The notes under the pieces are model-generated. The model was given only the letters and a program-made list of their open reading frames with translations. It was not told the origin of the DNA and did not search any database. A stretch of DNA of 48,379 nt, from contig UQMZ01000027.1 of assembly GCA_900542185.1 (NCBI GenBank), positions 1 through 48,379 of the forward strand, read 5' to 3'. The DNA is from an uncultured Bacteroidales bacterium. GTDB taxonomy: Bacteria; Bacteroidota; Bacteroidia; Bacteroidales; Muribaculaceae. Of this stretch, positions 16,104 to 24,100 are shown one piece after another (the first letter of the stretch is position 1; every line of letters starts with the position of its first letter). Both the position numbers and the translations under genes were made by a program.

Positions 16104-16836
16104 AACCGGAGATATCGGAGAGCATTTCCTGAATGGTGTGGATGCCCGGATGGTTTACGAGCCACTCCGCCGCAAGGATAGCTCCGAGAGCGAATCCGTC
16201 GCGGTTCTTGGCGCTGTGTGTTATCGATATGATGTCCGAGGGAGAATCCCAGCGGATGGTGTGTATGCCGGGCACCTCGCCCTCGCGCACATGGTCTATG
16301 GGGAGCACGCCCGGTTCCATGGTCTTGCCCTCCTCAGGCTCGGCCCACGACGATATGCGCCCGGTGCCGTCAATGATCTGTTCGGCCAGGGTCACCGCCG
16401 TTCCCGAAGGATGGTCCAGCTTATGGATGTGGTGTGTCTCGGTCATCGAGGGCGTGTACTGCGGGAAGGCGTTCATGATGCGCGCTAACTGACGGTTCAC
16501 GGCCATGAAGATGTTTACGCCCACCGAGAAATTGGAAGCCCATATCAGCGAGCCGTTCAATTCGCGGCACAGGTCCATGGCCTCGGGCAGACGTGCCTGC
16601 CAGCCGGTGGTGCCGCTCACCACGGGGACGCCGCGGCGCAGGCAGCGCTCAACGTTGTCGAAGCCGGTGGCCGGAGTGGTGAACTCGATGGCCGCGTCAC
16701 ACTGCATGAACACTTCGGAATCGAAGGCTTCGGGATTGTCCACGTCGATGACGCAGCCTATCTCCAGTCCGCGTTCCAGGGCCAGACGCTCTATGGTCCT
16801 GCCCATCTTGCCATATCCTATAAGCGCAATTTTCAT
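16090..16836 (-). CDS. dapB: 4-hydroxy-tetrahydrodipicolinate reductase
   Basis: NAD(P)H-dependent step of the lysine/meso-diaminopimelate pathway, supplying DAP for peptidoglycan. The N-terminal dinucleotide site is IGYGKMG (6-12), and GTTGW follows near 75. The catalytic and substrate box ETHHIHKLDHPSGTA is complete near 133-147. 248 residues, a normal length. It starts 12 bases after the PCMD gene and overlaps lepB by 14. It fits functionally with the DAP-type MurE in the same window. Confidence 0.96.
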   Translation of the reverse strand: MKIALIGYGKMGRTIERLALERGLEIGCVIDVDNPEAFDSEVFMQCDAAIEFTTPATGFDNVERCLRRGVPVVSGTTGWQARLPEAMDLCRELNGSLIWASNFSVGVNIFMAVNRQLARIMNAFPQYTPSMTETHHIHKLDHPSGTAVTLAEQIIDGTGRISSWAEPEEGKTMEPGVLPIDHVREGEVPGIHTIRWDSPSDIISITHSAKNRDGFALGAILAAEWLVNHPGIHTIQEMLSDISGYDFN

Positions 16837-16848
16837 AGTCTTAGGGGT

Positions 16849-17811
16849 TTAGAAGCCGAAGGCAACGTTGTCGATATACATTGTGATCCCCTCGGTGCCG
16901 ACGAACGGCTCGCCGCACGATGTGGATGCCATCACCAGTACGTGCGTGGGCTGAGTGCCGACAGGTGCCCAGCCTACTTCCTTGACGGGCACGAGCTTGC
17001 CTTTGGAATTATAGCCGTAATATGCCTTCTCGCCGTTCAGCAGACCCATGTAGGGCTTGTAGAAGGGCTTCTTGGTGATGTCGCCGTAATGGATGGGAAG
17101 CTGATGTCCCTTGGTCCAGGGCACGGACTTGCTGTAACGTTCGCGGCCTGTGCCCACACGCTGAGCGTAGACGTTCCCTTTGGTGTCCTCCCAGCGCTTC
17201 TGCAGCAGGACATACACCTCGGCCTGGTCGCGGCCCTGAAGGGTCTTCTTGCGGCTCAGGCCCGTGGACTTGACGCGGGTGTTGACGTTGGGCATGTCGA
17301 TGCGGTAGTCGAACACCAGAGCCTTGGGACTCTTGCGGTAAGGCATGCCCATGGCCATCTTGGAGAAGGGTGTGGAAGTGCTGGTCACAGGCTCGTTGAG
17401 CTTACCCAAGTAGAGGGTGCCGGCCACCATCACGTCCATGTTGATCACGCCCAATACCTTGACATGCTCCATCTTGGCCTGCAGTTTGGCCACCTTGTTG
17501 CCGTTCAGCACAGCCGGCTCGACGGAATTCGAAGCCTTCACTATTCCCGACACCTTGGCATATACGTTGCTCGATGCCCAGGGCGTGCCACCCTGGGGAT
17601 GGTAAGGATTGTTGCCCTTGAGATGTTGCGTGGGGCCAACGGCATACACCTTCTTGGTGTCGCCGCCCAGTACTGACGATTCAGTTATCTCGCGTGTGAC
17701 CCACTGCGAGAAATCGCCGTATTTGATCTTCTCCAGCGTCAGCGCCGATGCCGGAGCAGCGCTTAATAAGGCAGTCGCTCCCAGCAATATGATATTTAAC
17801 TTCTTAAACAT
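16849..17811 (-). CDS. PCMD-domain exported protein (putative carbohydrate metabolism)
   Basis: A clear signal peptide (MFKKLNIILLGATALLSAAP) is cleaved near ASA-LT. The rest matches the all-beta PCMD domain typical of Bacteroidetes outer-surface proteins. It has the KYGDFSQWVTREI start, a central VLGVINMDVMVAGTLYLG, FDYRIDMPNVNT and the C-terminal MYIDNVAFGF. 320 residues. Precise ligand unknown; glycan binding is the usual suggestion. It heads the operon that continues with dapB and lepB. Its promoter lies only 4 bases upstream of the ATG. Confidence 0.82.
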   Translation of the reverse strand: MFKKLNIILLGATALLSAAPASALTLEKIKYGDFSQWVTREITESSVLGGDTKKVYAVGPTQHLKGNNPYHPQGGTPWASSNVYAKVSGIVKASNSVEPAVLNGNKVAKLQAKMEHVKVLGVINMDVMVAGTLYLGKLNEPVTSTSTPFSKMAMGMPYRKSPKALVFDYRIDMPNVNTRVKSTGLSRKKTLQGRDQAEVYVLLQKRWEDTKGNVYAQRVGTGRERYSKSVPWTKGHQLPIHYGDITKKPFYKPYMGLLNGEKAYYGYNSKGKLVPVKEVGWAPVGTQPTHVLVMASTSCGEPFVGTEGITMYIDNVAFGF

Positions 17812-17815
17812 GACG

Positions 17816-17846
17816 CAAAATTACGAAATAAGCACCACATAACAAA
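17816..17846 (-). promoter_or_regulatory. Promoter of the PCMD-dapB-lepB operon, nearly leaderless
   Basis: On the minus strand TTTG (17843-17846), a 19-base spacer and TAATTTTG (17816-17823) match the consensus. Only four bases separate the -7 element from the ATG at 17811, so transcription should begin at or next to the start codon. Confidence 0.65.
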
Positions 17847-17852
17847 AGAAGT

Positions 17853-17886
17853 GTTCCATCTTGACCATTCTTGGTCAAGATGGAAC
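17853..17886 (-). terminator. Strong hairpin downstream of hepT
   Basis: Perfect 15-bp stem (17853-17867 with 17872-17886, core CCATCTTGACC) with a TTCT loop. On the minus strand it is followed by ACTTCTTTTG. It lies 55 bases beyond the HepT stop and just upstream of the PCMD promoter, so it insulates the operon from the toxin-antitoxin pair. Confidence 0.75.
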
Positions 17887-17940
17887 GCAATGAGGTGCCT
17901 TATATTTAATTTTCGGAAACAAATCAGATGCGTAATAATA

Positions 17941-18339
17941 TCATAAATTTTTGGCAATCGCTATAGCTTTTAATATGGCCTCACTCAAGGGCGGCACTCC
18001 ATTCTTTATGGCATCCAGTACAATATCTGCATCCAGTTCGAAATATCCGTGCGCAATCCGATTCCGCATCCCGATTATATCCAACCACGGTATGTCAGGA
18101 AAATTTGAATCGAGGAAATCCGGCGCGAGTCTGTTGATACGATTTATACCTTCACCGATTGCGGTGATTAATGTACAGTTTGCCGCCAATAATTGCATTC
18201 CGCCGGGTGATGAATAATAAGATTCCGCAGAATGGATATTCTTGTTCCATTCAATTAAATTCGCGATAGTATCTGATACTGAATTTAGCGTCAGTACCAC
18301 ACGTTCCATATTTCCTATGTCAGAGGATTTTGATACCAT
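17941..18339 (-). CDS. HepT-like ribonuclease toxin (DUF86 family)
   Basis: All-helical HEPN-type protein. The active motif R-x4-H-x-Y is intact as RNRIAHGY (Arg92, His97, Tyr99), so RNA cleavage is plausible; in characterised pairs the Tyr is AMPylated by MntA to silence the toxin. 132 residues. The ATG at 18339 overlaps the upstream MntA gene by 20 bases; MERVV at 18309 would avoid overlap and is an alternative start. AT-rich compared with neighbours, consistent with acquisition. A strong terminator follows. Confidence 0.85.
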   Translation of the reverse strand: MVSKSSDIGNMERVVLTLNSVSDTIANLIEWNKNIHSAESYYSSPGGMQLLAANCTLITAIGEGINRINRLAPDFLDSNFPDIPWLDIIGMRNRIAHGYFELDADIVLDAIKNGVPPLSEAILKAIAIAKNL

Positions 18340-18613
18340 CGCGGTTTATTTGATTCAGAAATTGTGAGGATAGATGAGAATGCCTTCTGATTAAATCCAC
18401 AGAAGACTGAAGCAGACTTTCCAGATACCTGTGTAATGCACTCAGGGCAAATATTCTGGGAGGCATATCCACTAAAATATCAATATCGCTGTCAGGGCGA
18501 TTGTCACCTCTGGCCATTGATCCGAACAGGCACATCCCTGTCACTCCATATTCCTTCTGGATATATGGAATGTTTTTTCTCAGTGTTGCGATACAGTCAT
18601 CAGTAGTGCACAT
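18320..18613 (-). CDS. MntA-like minimal nucleotidyltransferase antitoxin
   Basis: Small nucleotidyltransferase-fold protein with the G-S-x10-D-x-D signature complete (Gly31, Ser32, Asp43, Asp45) in LFGSMARGDNRPDSDIDILV. In the HepT/MntA system it transfers AMP to the toxin. Start chosen at 18611-18613 (MCTTDDC), since the longer frame to 18640 begins inside the -7 promoter element. 97 residues, normal for the family. Antitoxin precedes toxin and the genes overlap, as expected for a coupled pair. Confidence 0.87.
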   Translation of the reverse strand: MCTTDDCIATLRKNIPYIQKEYGVTGMCLFGSMARGDNRPDSDIDILVDMPPRIFALSALHRYLESLLQSSVDLIRRHSHLSSQFLNQINRDGIKIL

Positions 18614-18637
18614 TGCTTTCCAAATCCGATTACAATG

Positions 18638-18645
18638 CAAAGATA
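18638..18645 (-). promoter_or_regulatory. -7 element of the mntA-hepT pair
   Basis: TATCTTTG on the minus strand matches TAnnTTTG and lies 24 bases upstream of the chosen MntA start. There is no clear -33 TTTG at the right distance. It decides against the longer MntA start. Confidence 0.5.
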
Positions 18646-18684
18646 ATCAAAATAATTGAATTTTAAGAGAAATCGAGATGGTTT

Positions 18685-18726
18685 AAACAGACAAGGCGTC
18701 CGTATTATGGGCGCCTTGTCTGTTTT
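18685..18726. terminator. Bidirectional-looking terminator
   Basis: 14-bp stem AAACAGACAAGGCG (18685-18698) pairs with its complement (18712-18725) around a 13-base loop and is flanked by A- and T-runs. On the minus strand it lies 21 bases after the stop of the exported-protein gene at 18747, and it separates that gene from mntA-hepT. Confidence 0.8.
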
Positions 18727-18746
18727 TAATGTTGTGATTCCGTATA

Positions 18747-19238
18747 TCAGTTCTTCATCGAATTCACGAAGTGATTGGCCCATTCCTGGCGGTTGGGGGT
18801 GGCCATGATCACGGTGGTGACCTGCTGGTCGTTGACCGGAAGGATCAGCACCGTCACCTCATGGTTCTCCAGCATACCCTTGGCACGGGCACCCTTGGAG
18901 TTGCCTACGGTCACTTTCTCCACTTTCGGATCGGTGAGCTTATATTTGGTGGCGTACATGCGGGCCTTCTCGAATGCTATTTTCTGTGTGAGTCCTACCG
19001 ACTCGTTTTCCATCGAGACGCCGAAAGATCCGTCGGGATATTTCACCAGCATCTTGGAATCCTTCTGCACGATCGATCCGGCGGGAATCTCGAAATCGAA
19101 GCCTCCGTAGCTGAGGGGCACATACCAGTGGGCCGATTCCAGAGCCTTGGTGCTCTCGTCCTGTGTCTGGGCCTGGGCTGGTGCCGGGCATACCATAACG
19201 GCCACTGCGGCCAGCGCCGCCATTATCATCTTTTTCAT
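18747..19238 (-). CDS. Small exported hypothetical protein
   Basis: MKKMIMAALAAVAVMV and a cleavage site after AQAQ give a periplasmic protein of about 140 residues. The mature part has a YVPLSYGGFDFEIPAGS strand region, a NESVGLTQKIAFEKA helix region and a C-terminal TVIMATPNRQEWANHF. I do not recognise the family. Monocistronic, with a terminator after it and a heptad tract upstream. No partner suggests a function. Confidence 0.8.
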   Translation of the reverse strand: MKKMIMAALAAVAVMVCPAPAQAQTQDESTKALESAHWYVPLSYGGFDFEIPAGSIVQKDSKMLVKYPDGSFGVSMENESVGLTQKIAFEKARMYATKYKLTDPKVEKVTVGNSKGARAKGMLENHEVTVLILPVNDQQVTTVIMATPNRQEWANHFVNSMKN

Positions 19239-19270
19239 AACCTATGTCTTTTTATATTTTTTACAACTAT

Positions 19271-19305
19271 TATCTGATATCTAATACCTACTAACTTATA
19301 ACTCA
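19271..19305. repeat. Seven-base-period tandem repeat
   Basis: Five degenerate heptads in phase: TATCTGA, TATCTAA, TACCTAC, TAACTTA, TAACTCA. They lie in the gap between the TatD-like and exported-protein genes. Confidence 0.6.
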
Positions 19306-19323
19306 GTTTTCGGGTAAGTTGTT

Positions 19324-19953
19324 TTAAAGTCCCAGCACTTTTGCCGAATTTGCGGCGATGACGGGCTCGAGGTCGATGCCTAAGATGTTGCTCTGGATTC
19401 CGATGATTTCCTGAATGGAGAGTTCCGATTCATCGGTCTCGGCCAGCAGACGGTCCTGCGGAATGGCGTGGAGCGTGTCGGGATTGAAGTGCTGTCCCAG
19501 GGAGATGTAGCATCCGGCGTTGAGCAGCTGTCGCGCCGCCTGCGGCTTCTTGCGGAATCCGTGTATTATCCATGGCTGCGTGGGCTTGAGGTCGCGTATC
19601 AGGCCGCACAGCACGTCCTCGGCCTTGACGCAATGCACTATGATGGGTTTCTTCAGGTTTTCGGACAGCTCTATCTGGCGCTTGAAGATGTTCAGCTGAC
19701 GGAACATCATGCCGCCGCGCCCCGACAGGTCTACGCCGGCCTCCCCTACCGCCACGAATTCGGGACGGCACAGCAATTCCTCAAGACGCGTCCATTCCTC
19801 GGGCGTCACGTCGCGATGGGTGTCCCACGGATGGATGCCGGCCGAGTACAGTTGTCCGTCCACAGCCTTGAACTCATGATTGGTAATGAACGAGATGTCG
19901 ACCACCGCCAACGGTTGCGGAGCCGTCTTGTGTGTATGGATGTCAAGTATCAT
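19324..19953 (-). CDS. TatD-family metal-dependent hydrolase
   Basis: TIM-barrel hydrolase related to TatD DNases. Metal ligands are recognisable: DIHTH (4-8), Glu in VAVGEAGVDL near 70, His in IIVHCVKA near 107, His in WIIHGF near 129 and Asp in AETDES near 173. At 209 residues it is shorter than classic TatD (about 260), as in many Bacteroidetes paralogues. It may act in 3'-5' DNA processing, but the substrate is not determinable here. It is on the same strand as, but 97 bases beyond, yidD. Confidence 0.85.
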   Translation of the reverse strand: MILDIHTHKTAPQPLAVVDISFITNHEFKAVDGQLYSAGIHPWDTHRDVTPEEWTRLEELLCRPEFVAVGEAGVDLSGRGGMMFRQLNIFKRQIELSENLKKPIIVHCVKAEDVLCGLIRDLKPTQPWIIHGFRKKPQAARQLLNAGCYISLGQHFNPDTLHAIPQDRLLAETDESELSIQEIIGIQSNILGIDLEPVIAANSAKVLGL

Positions 19954-19965
19954 AGGGTAATCGAT

Positions 19966-20009
19966 TAGTTTATAGTTTACAGTTTAAGTTTAGAGTTTAT
20001 AGTTTAGAG
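19966..20009. repeat. Seven-base-period tandem repeat
   Basis: Units related to TAGTTTA (TAGTTTA, TAGTTTA, CAGTTTA, a short AGTTTA, GAGTTTA, TAGTTTA). They lie between yidD and the TatD-like gene. The unit differs from those at 7161 and 46761, but the period is the same. Confidence 0.7.
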
Positions 20010-20049
20010 AATACCGGAGACCTTTCAATAAAATAACAATTATCTTGAC

Positions 20050-20307
20050 CTATTCAACTTTCTTACCTTTTTTCGGAGGTACGGGATCATAGCCCGAGCC
20101 GCCCCAGGGGTTGCAGCGCGCTATGCGCTTAATTGCCAGCCACGAGCCGCTGAAGATGCCGTGCGTCTTGACCGCCTCTATGGCGTACTGCGAGCACGTC
20201 GGAGTGTAGCGGCAGCTCGGCGGCAGCATCGGAGAGATGCACGCCCGGTAGAAATACACCGGCAGCAGTACCAACCGGCGCACGGTTCGTCTCAGCAATG
20301 ACGGCAT
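20050..20307 (-). CDS. yidD: Membrane protein insertion efficiency factor
   Basis: Small YidD protein that assists insertion by the YidC/Sec machinery at the inner membrane. The cysteine-rich hallmark is present: PPSCRYTPTCSQYAIEA near 29-45, then RCNPWGGSGYDPVP near 64-77. 85 residues, a normal length. The start overlaps the rnpA 3' end by 16 bases, the classic rnpA-yidD order. Confidence 0.96.
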   Translation of the reverse strand: MPSLLRRTVRRLVLLPVYFYRACISPMLPPSCRYTPTCSQYAIEAVKTHGIFSGSWLAIKRIARCNPWGGSGYDPVPPKKGKKVE

Positions 20308-20795
20308 AATTTATTTGTCAGTTTGGCGAGTAGCTTCCGCATTTTGGGTTCCAGTTCTGCATACTCCGTGTTTTCGTTGTGCAGATAGATGAATGCGAGC
20401 TGCAGGAAACCGGCGGCGGCCAACTGACCTAACGCCTCGCGCATCGGCACACGGTTCAGGCGGTATGCCTCGCGGATGCGGCGGCGCATCAGCACGCGGT
20501 CCACCGCATGACGCCGCTTTTTCTTAGGAATGGTGACCATCATCTGCACCGGCGCTATTCCGACGGGACGTCCGTTGCGGAACGACGAGTCAAGCTTCTC
20601 GGCCGGAATCCAGCGCCACACCAGACGCAGCGGGAATTCATACATGCTCTTGCCCTCGGCGAACAGTCCTTCCACCAGCGTGCGGTGATGCAGCCGCTCG
20701 CTTTTGCCCATTCTGAGGGGATGGACCACTTCCGGCTGAGTATCATGTTTCATGCCGGGTTCAGTATTAATATTCTGAAATCCCTTTTCGTTCAT
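20292..20795 (-). CDS. rnpA: Ribonuclease P protein component
   Basis: Protein partner of RNase P RNA in tRNA 5' maturation. The RNA-binding helix is DRVLMRRRIREAYRLNR near 104-120, preceded by VQMMVTIPKKKRRHAVDR. The 167-residue frame is longer than usual (about 120-140) because of about 28 N-terminal residues. ATGs at 20753 (MKHDTQ) and 20711 (MGKSERL) are alternatives. A -7 element ends 4 bases before the first ATG, so either the message is leaderless or a later ATG is used. rpmH is not adjacent. Confidence 0.93.
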   Translation of the reverse strand: MNEKGFQNINTEPGMKHDTQPEVVHPLRMGKSERLHHRTLVEGLFAEGKSMYEFPLRLVWRWIPAEKLDSSFRNGRPVGIAPVQMMVTIPKKKRRHAVDRVLMRRRIREAYRLNRVPMREALGQLAAAGFLQLAFIYLHNENTEYAELEPKMRKLLAKLTNKLCRHC

Positions 20796-20799
20796 ACCG

Positions 20800-20807
20800 C
20801 AAAGTTA
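20800..20807 (-). promoter_or_regulatory. -7 element for rnpA-yidD
   Basis: TAACTTTG on the minus strand ends four bases before the rnpA ATG at 20795. The -33 box is weak. The spacing repeats that seen for the PCMD gene (TTTGCG, two bases, ATG). Confidence 0.45.
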
Positions 20808-21057
20808 GCAATAAGTCCGCAATATGTGGTCAACAGCACCTCAAAATCGAACAGAAAAATATCATATCCGACATTTTTGAAACAAGAAAAAGCGGCAGTT
20901 GTTCGCCGGCACTCCCATCGGCTAAGGCTCCGTTCCTTTAATAAAACAGCAATGCCAAGACTTGAGGAAGTCTCATATAGTCAAGAGTATGGATCGGATT
21001 GTAGGGTTGTTGTAGTGTTTATGAAACAGGTATATTGAGTTTTATTGAATTGTCATA
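20808..21057. other. Intergenic stretch between divergent rnpA and GH81 genes
   Basis: No gene is supported on either strand. Composition is AT-rich relative to the neighbours. The rnpA promoter lies at its left edge and the GH81 promoter at its right edge; nothing else stands out. Confidence 0.5.
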
Positions 21058-21090
21058 TTTGGCACGAGTGCCCGTAGAGTTATAAATTTG
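21058..21090 (+). promoter_or_regulatory. Promoter of the GH81 glucanase
   Basis: TTTG at 21058-21061, a 21-base spacer and TAAATTTG at 21083-21090 match the Bacteroidetes consensus. Transcription would start near 21096. This excludes the ATG at 21088 and supports the ATG at 21130. Confidence 0.75.
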
Positions 21091-21129
21091 CGCATATCCA
21101 TTGATTCACAGTTGAAAATCGACAATAAC

Positions 21130-24100
21130 ATGAATAAACGAAACAGTTTGTTGCTGGCGCTCGGCGTTGCCGTGACTATGCAGTGCGCAGGCCAGACAGT
21201 GGTACATCCCGGTGACAAAAAGGGCTCGTATGCGTCGTATACGCCGTTGAATCTGTGCAAGTCGGAGGACCATGTGCCGGGAGACTACGGATTTCAGGGC
21301 GATCAGAGCCGTCTGATGCAGACTCGCCGGTTGTGGATACACGAGCGCGAAGGTCAGCCCATTCCCACCAACGACTGGTGGACTAATTTGATAACGCAAC
21401 CCTATTCGGGCCGTATGTGGAGTTATCCGCAGTTCGTGCAAGCGCAAAACTATGGTGTCGATGTGCAGGCACCTTCATTTTGGATATCGGACGGCACCGA
21501 GATGAAGAGCAACACTACAGTATCCGTTCGCGGCGAGAATTTCTATCCCGAGTCGGCGGTGGCTGAGGAGTGGCACGACTGGGACGTGCAGTTCGAGATG
21601 CGCGACGGAAACAAACGGATGTACACCACCATGGCCCACGGCATTCCGTTCACATGGATTGAAACGGAGGGAATCGATCCTACCGTCACGATATCACGCT
21701 CGTATCAGGCTTCGGCGGAATTCATCGCCACTGACGCCAGGGTAATGGACACGGAAGGCAACACGGTGAACGGCAGCGTGGAGTCCGATTGTCTTATATT
21801 GACCCTGGGCTCGGACCTTTATGCCGTCTATATGCCAGCGGGCACCTCCGTTACCGTGAGGGGCGGCACGATGTCGCTGAAGTTCAATGGTCGGAGGCAG
21901 TTCGTTGTGATCGGTGTAATACACGATGTGGAGGATGCAGTGACAATGAAGCCATACGCCTGCCATGTGCCGCGCTCGTCAAGGGTGGACTATACGTACA
22001 CACCCGGCAAGCTCAAGACCATCTGGCATATCGATACCGAGGATCTGAATTCCGAATCGGGTGCCGTCGCGGCGTTGCCGGTCATGCAGGGTTTCCTGCC
22101 GCATCACTACCGCGACACCGGCAATCAGCCCGGATTCGCGTTCAACGGAATCACTTATGCCACTCCGCGCGGCAAACTCAAGATGGCCACAGGCAATGAC
22201 TTTGAGATAACCTATGATTTCTACGGTATGCTGCCCTACTATGCGGTGCCGCAGTCCGGTGACAGTTCCGAACATCCATACGATGCCGCGCGTATGAAGG
22301 AGATGCTTTCGAATTATGCGGCCAAAGGCAGTTTCGGCGATGACACGTACTGGGGTGGCAAAGGGCTGTCGCAGATGGCGCTCAACATGATGTTCGCCCG
22401 CGAGATGGGAGAAACCGAACTGTTCAATACCTGCCGCAAACGTCTGAAGGATGCGTTGGTGAACTGGCTGACGTGGACTCCCGGCGAGCAGCGTAACTTC
22501 TTTGCCCGCTACGACCGCTGGGGCGGAATGGTAGGGTATGCCACCAGTTATGACTCCGACACGTTCAACGACCATCATTTTCATTACGGATACTTCACAT
22601 ACGCCGCCGCGTTGCTGGCTCTGGTGGACGATGAGTTCCGCGACAATTACGGCGACATGCTGACACTGATAGCCAAGGACTATGCCAACTGGGACCGTGA
22701 GGACACTGACTTCCCGCTGTATCGCACCTTCGATCCCTGGGCCGGCCATTCGTTTGCCGGCGGCATGGGCGATGACAACGGCAACGGACAGGAATCTACT
22801 TCCGAGGCGATGCAGGGCTGGGGCGGACTGTATTTGCTGGGGGTGGCGCTGCGTAACGACGCCATGCGCGACGCAGGCATCTTCGGCTGGGTCAGCGAAG
22901 CCCGGGGAACTGCCGAATACTGGTTCGACCGTCATTCCGATCCCGATACCGGCAAGCCCGGTTATCATTCCTCGGCCAGCGACGACTATAACATAAATTA
23001 CGACCTGTTCAGGAAGGATGGCAAGACCCACCCGTATAATTCCAACCTGACCTGCCACGGCGTGGGCTTCTGGACATATTTCGGCTATGACGCCATTTTC
23101 ATGCAGGGAATACAATGGATGCCGATCTCCCCTGCCCTTGACTATCTGTCGGAGGACAAGGCTTTCGCCAAGTGGGACTGGGACCGCATGTGGAGCGACA
23201 AGTCCATAGGCGGCTGGCTGGCATCGGACAGGACGGACGCCGGCTATCTGAGCGATTCCGGAGGCTGGGGTAATGTAGCGCTCAGCTATATGCAGCGTTC
23301 CGATCCGGAAGGTGCGGCCGCCGTGTTCGACCAATGCTGGGAGGCACGGGAACCTGAGTTCTATACATACGACACCAACGGCATATCATATTTCGTGACG
23401 CACAGTCATCTGTCGTACGGCGACATCGACTGGAGCATCCACGCTTCCATCCCTACGGCGCGTGTGTATGTCAGAAACGGGGTGAAGACGTATATGGCTT
23501 TCAATCCCGGCGACAATGCGGTGAACGTGACTTTCAGCGACGGATTCAGGCTTGAGGATGTGGCACCGCGCCGTCTGAAGGTAAGCGGAGTGGAGTCGCT
23601 TGACAACACCTCGATCACCACAGCCGAGGATGTGAAGGAAGATCCCCGCGATCGGATAGAGATGCTGAACCTGGCGCTCCGCAAGGACGTGACGACCTCC
23701 GGTAATGAAAACGACGGTTTCCTTCCCACATATATCACCGACGGCGACCACTCCACCCGCTGGGCCAGCCTGAAGGAAGACAATCAGTGGCTTATGATAG
23801 ACCTCGGCAAACCTGCACTGCTGTATCAGGTCAGAATTCATTGGGAAACGGCCGCTCCGTACGACTATAAGATTCTGTTTTCAACCGACAAGGATGTCTG
23901 GACAGAAGTCGCCGACGTGCCCAATTGCGCGGGTGGTACGGAGACGATAGCGACGGATGACATGACCGCACGTTATGTGAAAATACAGTGTGGTAAACGT
24001 AGAGCCGAGACCTGGGGTGTATCCCTGTTCGAGGTGGAAGCCTTCGGCTGTTACGAGGACGTTCCCGATTCGGAACTCCTCGGTATGATGATAGAGGCGG

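Noticed and set aside
18614..18640. Longer N-terminus for the MntA-like protein (start at 18640)
   Set aside because: The extra codons overlap the -7 promoter element, and the start at 18613 gives the normal family length.
20508..21038. Plus-strand frame of 176 codons in the rnpA-GH81 gap
   Set aside because: It begins antisense inside rnpA, its composition is unstructured and it ends just before the GH81 promoter; no family features.
21979..23334. Long minus-strand frame of 451 codons
   Set aside because: Antisense shadow of the GH81 catalytic region.
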